From NCBI GenBank assembly GCA_003523055.1, contig DPHC01000002.1:216261-244377 (forward strand): a DNA stretch of 28,117 nt. Reading direction: 5' to 3'. Shown one piece after another: positions 8,770 through 17,400 of the stretch. The position numbers and the translations under genes were made by a program. The notes beneath the pieces were generated by a model. That model had not been told where the DNA came from and did not search any database. It saw only the letters and a program-made list of their open reading frames with translations. Every line of letters starts with the position of its first letter. Within the stretch, counting starts at the first letter, position 1. The DNA comes from Dehalococcoidia bacterium (GTDB lineage: Bacteria; Chloroflexota; Dehalococcoidia; Lucifugimonadales; UBA3495).

Positions 8770-10332
8770 TCATTGGGATCTCAAAGCTACTCCGGGTAGT
8801 GTTCCAGTATGTTTGTAATCGTCTATCACTATTTTGCCATTGACCAAAACGTACTGTATGCCTTCAGGAAAAACCTTCGGGTTTTCAAATGTAGCAGCAG
8901 TTGCCACTTCAGCTTCGCTAAAAATCACTATATCGGCTTTCATTCCGTTTGACAACGAGCCTCTATTTGTCAAACCCAGTCTTCTAGCAGGAGCAAAACT
9001 CATCTTCTTTATCGCTTGAGGAAGAGTCAAAATATTTTCTTCTCTGACGAATTTACTCAAGATAAACGGAAATGTACCGTAGGTTCTGGGGTTAGGTTGA
9101 CCTCCTTGCATAACACCATCTGAACCAACCATTTGGGAACTATGTTGTAGTATTTTTCTAATGTTTTCTTCGTTACCAGTTTTAGCTACGAATCCCACAT
9201 TAAGTTGTTCTTCCATTAGTAAATTACAAACCGCATCAACAATCGACAATTCTTGATATTTAGCCATGTCGGTGACTGATCTACCAATCCATTCTTGATT
9301 CTTTTCAGAACCTATATGACTGAAAATATAATTGTCTAGGGTTTGCCCTCCCCATTGTGGATTAATGCCTTCTCCAATTTCTTCTCTCTGAGAGGGGTCG
9401 GAAATTCTCTTAAACAACTCGTCCATTCCGCCTTCATGAACCCAATATGGTAATAGTGAGTGAAGCACAGTGCTCGCCGCGGGGTATGGATACTGATCGA
9501 AAGTGACATCTATGCCATCATCCAATGCTGAATCTACAAGATCTAGCATCTTAGGTCCTAAGCCATTAACAGGGCTGTGAAAATGCGATATATGTACCGG
9601 AGACCCTGAAGATTTACCTACTTGCAATGCTTCTCTGAAAGGATCTAATAACCGATCACCCAAAGTGTATCTAGAATGGGTAACATATATACCACCAGCC
9701 TCTGCAGAAGCTGTTGCCAATGCGATCAATTCCTCAGTATCACTGTAGGCTCCAGGAGTGTAAGTTAATCCAGTAGAAACCCCGAAAGCTCCGTCTTGCA
9801 TTCCTTGAGTAACTAAGTTGGTCATTTTTTTTAATTCTGCTTTGGTTGGCAGTCTAGCATCCCAGCCCATAGCTTCTACCCTTACAGATATATGCGGGAC
9901 AAAGTAGGCTACATTACAAGAAGATTGGTTGTCGAATAAAGCTAAAAATTCTTTTACAGTGGACCAACCTATATTATCTGGTACATCTCCATTTATAGCC
10001 TTTAGAAATTTAATCAAATCTTTCCTGTTACTCTCTGAGCATGGAGCATATGACAGTCCATCCATTCCAATAGCTTCTGTTGTAACACCTTGCCTGATTT
10101 TGGGTTCATGCAGCGGGTCGGTTAACAAGCTCAGATCAGAGTGACTATGCATATCTATGAATCCCGGGCTAATAATTTTACCTGTTGCATCAATTCTTCT
10201 AGCTGTTTCTATATCGTCAGCTTTAGCAGGCAAAATTTCTATAGTGTCTCCAGTTACACCTATAGAACCTCTGAACCCAGGTTCTCCGAGTCCATCCACA
10301 ATCAATCCGTCTTCGATAATTAAATCATACAT
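8770..10332 (-). CDS. N-acyl-D-amino-acid deacylase family amidohydrolase
   Basis: This metal-dependent amidohydrolase is of the D-aminoacylase type and would hydrolyse N-acyl or cyclic amide bonds. The ATG at 10332 is chosen because AGAGG (10338-10342) lies 5 nt before it; an upstream ATG at 10356 lacks such a site. The 520-aa product shows HSH metal ligands His62 and His64 (FIDMHSHSD), His219 (THSRY), His247/His250 (HISHFH) and Asp405 (GSDG). These match the D-aminoacylase layout (H67, H69, H220, H250, D366). The bridging Cys96 of the prototype is replaced by Asp91 in GMDGLSYAP, so the metal centre may differ and the true substrate may not be an N-acyl-D-amino acid. The N- and C-terminal beta-sandwich segments (from residue 1, and VLVNGKIVID near the end) are intact. 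It heads the minus-strand unit with the two acyl-CoA dehydrogenase genes and is divergent from rpoB. Confidence 0.92.
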   Translation of the reverse strand: MYDLIIEDGLIVDGLGEPGFRGSIGVTGDTIEILPAKADDIETARRIDATGKIISPGFIDMHSHSDLSLLTDPLHEPKIRQGVTTEAIGMDGLSYAPCSESNRKDLIKFLKAINGDVPDNIGWSTVKEFLALFDNQSSCNVAYFVPHISVRVEAMGWDARLPTKAELKKMTNLVTQGMQDGAFGVSTGLTYTPGAYSDTEELIALATASAEAGGIYVTHSRYTLGDRLLDPFREALQVGKSSGSPVHISHFHSPVNGLGPKMLDLVDSALDDGIDVTFDQYPYPAASTVLHSLLPYWVHEGGMDELFKRISDPSQREEIGEGINPQWGGQTLDNYIFSHIGSEKNQEWIGRSVTDMAKYQELSIVDAVCNLLMEEQLNVGFVAKTGNEENIRKILQHSSQMVGSDGVMQGGQPNPRTYGTFPFILSKFVREENILTLPQAIKKMSFAPARRLGLTNRGSLSNGMKADIVIFSEAEVATAATFENPKVFPEGIQYVLVNGKIVIDDYKHTGTLPGVALRSQ

Positions 10333-10398
10333 ATTAACCTCTATTTTTAAGTGCATAATTCAGATAACTTTTGACCTGGAATTTATGCGATTTACCTA

Positions 10399-10426
10399 TT
10401 GACAACAATAGGCTTTGGATTATAAT
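10399..10426 (+). promoter_or_regulatory. perfect-consensus promoter of rpoBC
   Basis: TTGACA at 10399-10404 and TATAAT at 10421-10426 are separated by 16 bp, an exact match to the housekeeping sigma consensus in both boxes. The predicted start is near 10433, giving a leader of about 120 nt before rpoB. A strong promoter suits RNA polymerase genes. The -10 box overlaps that of an opposing promoter (separate entry). Confidence 0.85.
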
Positions 10427-10448
10427 ACAATGTTACTTATTATGCCAA
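10419..10448 (-). promoter_or_regulatory. opposing promoter for the amidohydrolase/acyl-CoA dehydrogenase unit
   Basis: Read on the minus strand, TTGGCA (10448-10443, five of six consensus bases) and TATAAT (10424-10419) are 18 bp apart. The predicted start is near 10412, about 80 nt before the amidohydrolase ATG. Its -10 box overlaps the rpoB -10 box within the shared octamer ATTATAAT at 10419-10426, so polymerase could engage only one direction at a time. The -10 match is perfect but partly follows from the symmetry of the rpoB box, so use in vivo is inferred. Confidence 0.55.
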
Positions 10449-10474
10449 AACAAAAAATTAAAGGCATCCTCAAT

Positions 10475-10531
10475 ATGGAAACAACAAGGACGGTGTTATG
10501 TCGTCCTGATTCTTTGCGTCATAACCGGTAA
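10475..10531 (+). CDS. possible 18-residue leader peptide upstream of rpoB
   Basis: An ORF in the rpoB leader reads METTRTVLCRPDSLRHNR and stops at TAA 10529-10531, 24 nt before the rpoB ATG. AAAGG at 10460-10464 lies 10 nt upstream, a plausible but spaced-out ribosome site. Four of 18 residues are Arg. The ORF covers both arms of one candidate leader hairpin and most of a second, so its translation would affect which can form. A short ORF of this length can occur by chance. Confidence 0.35.
   Translation: METTRTVLCRPDSLRHNR
10487..10527 (+). promoter_or_regulatory. two mutually exclusive hairpins in the rpoB leader
   Basis: Hairpin A pairs AGGACG (10487-10492) with CGTCCT (10502-10507): six perfect base pairs with a 9-nt loop. 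Hairpin B pairs CGGTGTTATG (10491-10500) with CATAACCG (10520-10527): eight pairs with a 2-nt bulge. They share 10491-10492, and the loop of A supplies the 5' arm of B, so they cannot coexist. No U-tract follows either, so neither is an obvious intrinsic terminator. An attenuation or translation switch is a hypothesis. Confidence 0.4.
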
Positions 10532-10555
10532 TTTACCCAAGAAGGAGTTTTATAC

Positions 10556-13500
10556 ATGGCTATTTCTCTGTCACAAAACCAAAGTTCGGACAAGCAGTAC
10601 AACAAGGAAACTTATTCTACCATACCCCAGGTTTTAAAAGTTCCCCACTTAATCCAAAGCCAGCTAGACACTCACCAGTGGTTTGAAGAGTCTGGATTGT
10701 ACGACGTCTTCCAAGAAGTATCTCCGATAAAAGATTACACAGAAAAAAAATACGAACTTTATTTCGGCGAACATAATTTCAAAGAACCAAAATTCACATT
10801 AGAGGAATGTAAGGCTAGAGAAATAAGTTATACACAGCCATTATATGTGAATACTAGACTGGTCTTTTTTGAAACGGGTGAAATAAAAGAGCAAGAAATA
10901 TTCATGGGAGACATTCCTAAAATGACTCCTAATGGAACATTTATAATCAATGGAGCAGAAAGAGTTGTCGTCAGCCAACTGGTCCGATCTCCCGGTGCCT
11001 ACTTTGTCCATGAGAAAAATGTAGCTTCTAATAGAAATCTTTGTTACGCAAAAGTCATACCTTCTAGAGGAGCTTGGTTGGAATTTGAAACCAGCCCGAA
11101 GGATATCATTTCAGTAAAAGTTGACAGAAAACGAAAAGTGTCAGTATCTATATTTCTTAAGGCTTTGGGCATACCAATGGATGCAGATATCTTAGAGAAA
11201 TTTGAAGAAGTAGACATTGACCCTAATCATAACTATATCGGTACCACAATAGATAAAGATCCTGCATACGATGACAAAGAGATCAATTTCAGAGAAGACG
11301 ACTTACGAAAAATGTGGGAATGGTTGCCACTTTCAAATAAAGATTTAGAAGGCGTAGAGTTTAATGTTGACCAAGCAAAAAGAATAGCGTTTGCTCAAAT
11401 AGAATTCTATCGACGATTAAGGCCAGGAGAGCCTCCCAGCTTAGATAACGCTCAGTCATTGATTCGCAACCTTTTCCTAGATAATCGAAGATACGATCTA
11501 GGCCGAGTAGGACGATATAAAATCGACCGTAGGCTAGGGTCTGAAACTCCAGGATTACCGAGGATTTTAACACTTGATGATGTCTTAAAAGTAATACAAA
11601 CTGTGATTCTTATTAATAGAGGTGAGAATTCAGTAGACGATGTTGATCACTTAGGCAACAGAAGAGTAAGGGCAGTAGGAGAATTAATCCAAAACCAAAT
11701 CAGAATTGGCCTCCTAAGAATGGAACGAATGGTCAAAGAAAAAATGACCCTTGTTGATCCAGAAATAGCAGCTCCTCAAGGATTAATAAACATACGTCCT
11801 GTAGTAGCAGCGGTCCGTGAATTTTTCGGAGGTTCTCAGCTTTCACAATTTATGGACCAAACAAACCCATTAGCTGAATTAACTCATAAACGGCGTCTTT
11901 CAGCTTTAGGACCAGGTGGGCTTTCTAGAGAACGAGCCGGATTTGATGTTAGAGACGTCCACTTCTCCCATTACGGACGAATTTGCCCAATTGAAACTCC
12001 CGAAGGTCCTAACATAGGACTTTTAAGTTCATTAGCGTCTTACGCAAGGACCAATGCTTATGGATTTATAGAATCACCATATCGTAAAGTTCTAAGAGAA
12101 ATCCCTTGTACCTCTGATAGCATAGCAGGCAGAATAGCAACGGAAGCAATAATAGATGGCTCCGGAAGAACTATTGTAGCTGCGGGCAAAATCATAGGAG
12201 CAACAAGAGTACCTGCAATTAATAGACTAGCTGAAGGCACCATGATTCACGTGGACCCTTACGTGGGATCTGGAGAAGACCACGTGATTTATCTTTCAGC
12301 AGATCAAGAAGAAAAATTCAGAGTTGCGCAAGCAAACTCCAATTTAGATGATCTAAATCAATTCATAGGAGACAAAGTAGAAATTAGATACGGCGAAAAC
12401 TACATACAAGAGTCTCCAGACAACATTGATTTGATCGATGTCTCGCCTATGCAAATAATGAGTGTATCAGCAGCATTGATACCATTTTTAGAGCATGACG
12501 ACGCCAACAGAGCGTTGATGGGTTCAAACATGCAACGCCAAGCTGTACCTCTTTTGAGAGCTCAATCGCCAGTAGTAGGAACCGGAGTTGAAGGCAGAGT
12601 AGCTAGAGATAGCGGACAAGTTGTACTAGCTCAAAGCGCTGGAACTGTGACGTCAGTAGATGGGACTAATATAAAAATACAAGACTCAGAAGGCACAGTA
12701 TTTGATCATAAATTATTAAAATTCCAGAGAACAAATCAAGGTACTTGTTTTAATCAACGAGCAATAGTGCAAAAAGGCGATCATGTAGAAGAAGGCGATG
12801 CCCTAGCCGACAGTTCTTCAACCGAAAATGGAGAACTAGCGCTAGGACAAAATGTATTAGTCGCTTTCATGTCCTGGGAAGGATATAACTATGAAGACGC
12901 TATTATTCTTAGCGAACGTCTAGTAAAAGACGATTATTTCACTTCTGTCCATATAGAAAAGCACGAAATGGAGTCAAGAGAAACCAAACTTGGACCTGAA
13001 GAAATTACCAGGGATATTCCAAATGTAGCAGAGGTCAGTTTGAGAGACCTTGATGAACGTGGCATTATCAGGATTGGAGCAGATGTTTCTCCGGGGGACA
13101 TATTAGTGGGTAAAGTAACTCCAAAGGGAGAAACTGAATTAACCGCCGAAGAAAAACTGCTGCGGGCTATTTTTGGAGAAAAATCTAGAGACGTAAAAGA
13201 CACATCTCTGAGGGTTCCCCACGGTGAACGAGGTAAAGTGATTGATGTGAAGATTGTCGGCAAAGAAAACAAAGGAGAATTATCTCCTGGAGTGAATGAG
13301 GCTGTCAGGGTATGGATAGCTCAAACTCGTAAGATATCTGTCGGAGACAAAATGGCCGGAAGACATGGAAATAAAGGCGTGGTCTCACGAATTCTACCAG
13401 TTGAAGATATGCCTTATTTGGAAGATGGTACCCCTGTTGATGTTATTCTTAACCCAATTGGAGTTCCTTCCAGAATGAATTTAGGACAAGTTTTAGAAAC

Positions 13501-14401
13501 TCATTTAGGTTGGGCAGCACAAAACTTGAACTTCCACGCTGTTACTCCGGTTTTTGACGGAGCAGATGACCGATCTATAGAAGATGCATTGGCTCTACAA
13601 TGGCTTTATTCAGAATCAAACAAATCATCCGGAACTAATGCAAAGCAAAGTGAAGATAAAGTGCGGGCGTGGCTTACCGCTAAAGGGCTTGAACCAAATG
13701 AAATATTGAACAAGGAAACAGGTGTCCTAACAGAAACTTGTCTTAAAATTTGGTTAAAGGAAAACACTGATATTGACATATCAAACCTTGACCTAGAACA
13801 ACTACGAGAAACGGCTCTAGAAGTTCATAGAGAGCATAAAATAGCTCCGCCAACATTAGGTAAATTCCAATTATATGATGGTAGAACTGGAGAGCCGTTC
13901 GACCAATTAATAACTGTCGGGTATAAATATTTACTAAAGCTAATCCACTTAGTTGAAGACAAAATACATGCTAGATCTACTGGGCCTTACTCTATGATTA
14001 CCCAACAACCATTGGGCGGTAAAGCTCAATTTGGAGGTCAACGATTTGGAGAAATGGAAGTCTGGGCTTTAGAAGCCTACAGTGCTGCTCATAACCTTCA
14101 GGAAGTATTAACCGTTAAGTCTGATGACGTAGCTGGGCGAGTCAAAACATACGAAGCCATCGTCAAAGGAGAACCTATTGGGCAACCCGGGGTGCCTGAA
14201 TCTTTCAATGTCTTATTAAAAGAGTTACAGAGCCTAGGGTTATCAGTCGAATTACTCGCAGAGATTAACCAAGATATTGATGACGATACAGAACAATTAA
14301 CAGATGAATTACCTGGAGATTCGACAGAAGAAACCCCATCCGACACCGATGTTGAATCATCAGAAACAAATGAAACTAACAAACCGTTGGAGGCTTTTTA
14401 A
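10556..14401 (+). CDS. rpoB: DNA-directed RNA polymerase subunit beta
   Basis: This is the catalytic beta subunit of RNA polymerase, 1281 aa, full length. The start ATG is 8 nt after AAGGAG at 10542-10547. The rifampicin-pocket segment is unmistakable: [14 protein letters not shown] around residues 426-439, then THKRR and [19 protein letters not shown]. By alignment to E. coli, positions 513, 516, 526 and 531 correspond to Gln431, Asp434, His444 and Ser449, all the wild-type sensitive residues. The conserved C-terminus ([26 protein letters not shown]-like block, with Ser for Gly in this copy) is complete. After about residue 1240 comes an acidic Asp/Glu/Thr/Ser-rich tail of about 42 residues that is not part of the core fold. 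rpoC follows with no gap. Upstream is a divergent amidohydrolase gene rather than the usual rplJ-rplL. Confidence 0.99.
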   Translation: [1281 protein letters not shown]

Positions 14402-17400
14402 ATGGTAGGATTATCAGACGCTCGAGACATCAGCACGGATTCTAGAAACTTTAATGCTTTAAAGATTTCTATTGCTTCTCCTGAACAAATTTTGAATTGG
14501 TCTCACGGTGAAGTTACAAAACCCGAAACCATCAATTATCGTACATTGCGCCCCGAGAAAGATGGTTTGTTTTGTGAAAAATTATTCGGTCCAACTAAAG
14601 ATTGGGAATGCTTTTGTGGAAAATACAAACGCATTAGATACCGAGGCGTCATTTGTGATCGCTGTGGAGTAGAAGTAACTAGATCTAAAGTACGTAGAGA
14701 AAGAATGGCGCATATTCAACTCGCCGCTCCAGTAGCGCATATCTGGTTTAGTAAAACAACCCCTAGTAGATTAGGGTTACTATTAGATTTGTCACCCCGG
14801 AATCTAGAACGAGTACTTTACTTTGCTCAACATATAATAATTTCCGTAGATGAGGAATCCAAACAACAACTATCTGAAGAAAGTGAAGCATTATTAGAAA
14901 GAAACCAACGACTGTTAACTGAAAGCTTTGAAGAACAAATGTCCACGTTAAATGCCAATTTAGAAAACGCTAAAGACAATTCTGAAGCTTCCAAAGAAGC
15001 ACAATCACAAATTGAATCGGTGAAATCTCAATACGATGAGCAAATGTCCGTTTACGATCAAGAGCATCAACAATTAGTAGATGATTTTTCAGACATGATA
15101 CCTCAAAAATTAATCACAGAGTCTAAATACCGAGAATTAAATGAAAAATATGCCGATGCATTCGATGCAGGCATGGGAGCCGAAGCAATACAAAAAATCT
15201 TAAGAGGAGTTGATTTACATATACTGAAAGCAGAATTAGCTGAAGAAATGAAATCAACATCTGGGCAAAAAAGAAAAAAAGCTATAAAAAGACTCCGAGT
15301 AGTTGAAGCTTTCCGTGGAAGCGGGAACCACGTGTCGGATATGATTATGTCTGTACTGCCTGTTCTGCCGCCCGAATTGAGGCCGATGGTTCAGTTAGAT
15401 GGTGGACGTTTTGCGACAAGCGACTTAAACGATTTGTATCGTAGGGTTATAAACCGAAATAACAGATTGAAAAGACTTATTGAACTCGGAGCACCAGATA
15501 TCATTATAAGAAACGAAAAAAGAATGCTCCAAGAATCCGTAGATGCACTGATAGATAACGGGAGAAGAGGGCGTCCTATCCAAGGAAGCCATAACCACAA
15601 ATTAAAATCTCTATCAGACTTACTGCGAGGTAAACAAGGAAGATTCAGACAAAACCTTTTAGGTAAAAGAGTGGATTACTCAGGTCGATCTGTAATAGTT
15701 GTAGGACCTGAATTACATATGGACCAATGTGGATTGCCTAAGAAAATGGCATTGGAATTATTTAAACCTTTCGTAATGCATAAACTCGTGTTGCTAGGAA
15801 TATCTCCCAACATCAAAAGCGCGAAAAGAATGGTCGAGCGAGCTAGGCCAGAAGTATGGGACATATTAGAGGATGTCATTAAAGATAGACCTGTAATGCT
15901 AAATAGAGCTCCCACACTACATAGATTAGGAATTCAAGCATTCATGCCGATATTAATTGAAGGTAACGCAATACAATTACACCCCTTAGTCTGTACAGCC
16001 TTCAATGCAGACTTCGATGGAGATCAAATGGCTGCACACGTACCACTTTCGAGATTAGCGGTACAAGAAGCAAAAGCAATAATGCTAAGTACTCATAACA
16101 TGCTATCACCAGCTTCTGGAGACCCTCAAGTGGCTCCTACGTTAGACATGGTTATGGGATGTTATTACTTAACCCAAATGATCGACAATACAAAAAACAA
16201 CCTAACAACATTCCATGATGCTGATGAAGCTAGAATTGCACATGCCTCAGACATTGTGGGTTTAAGAGATAAAATAACCATCATATCTGCACTGAAACCT
16301 GGAGCAGAAGAAAATATGGAAACTACACTCGGTAGAATTATATTCAACGAAATTTTGCCCGATATCATTCCTTTCAGAAACATAATCATGGATAGAGGGG
16401 CAATAAGGGATTTAACTGCCGAATTATATCTCACTCTCACAAATGAAGAGACTGCTAATGCACTAGACGCTATCAAAGGAATTGGATTTAAATACGCTAC
16501 GGTATCTGGCACGACCATAGCTATAGCGGATATACAAGTACCAGAAGGAAAGGATGAAATAATCGACAAAGCCACACAAAAAGTCGATGATTTAGAAGAA
16601 TTATATTTGTCAGGCTTGATGTCTGAAGATGAACGTTACGTGCTAGCAGTAGATGCATGGACAGCCGCTTCAGATGAAACTGAAAAACTTGTGCAAAACG
16701 AATTACATAAATTTGGAGGCATGGCCGACATGGCCATATCTGGAGCGAAAGGTAACATCGCACAAATCAAACAAATGGCAGGTATGAGAGGTTTGATGAG
16801 CAATCCTAAAGGACGAATCATCGACCTTCCAATTAAGTCTAGTTTCAGGGAAGGATTAACCGCATTAGAATACTTCATATCAACACATGGAGCTAGGAAA
16901 GGTCTCGCAGATACGGCTTTAAGAACCGCAGACAGTGGTTACTTAACCCGTAGATTAGTTGATATATCTCAGGAGATTATAGTCTTTGAGGAAGATTGTG
17001 AAACCATAAGCTCATTCTGGTTAAATCCACGAGAAGACGATGAAACTGGTACCACTATCGGTGAAAGATCTATTGGTCGAGTGGCAGCTTCTCCAATTGC
17101 TAATCCAATAACAGGAGAAATAATCGTAGACCGTAATGAGACTATCACAAAAGAATTAGCTGCCAAAATTGTAGAAGCCAAACTCTTAGAAATTCCTGTG
17201 CGGAGTGCTCTTCATTGTGAAGCATTACGAGGCGTTTGCAAAGCCTGTTACGGTATACTACCTGCTACTGGTAAAGTTGCTGATATAGGTCAAGCAGTAG
17301 GAATAATTGCTGCTCAAAGTATCGGCGAACCTGGAACACAGCTAACAATGAGAACATTTCATACAGGCGGGATAGCATCAGCCGTAGATATAACTAGTGG

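Noticed and set aside
10371..10637. 88-codon frame crossing the rpoB promoter and start
   Set aside because: It spans the consensus promoter and overlaps the first codons of rpoB in another frame. The promoter and rpoB explain this stretch better.
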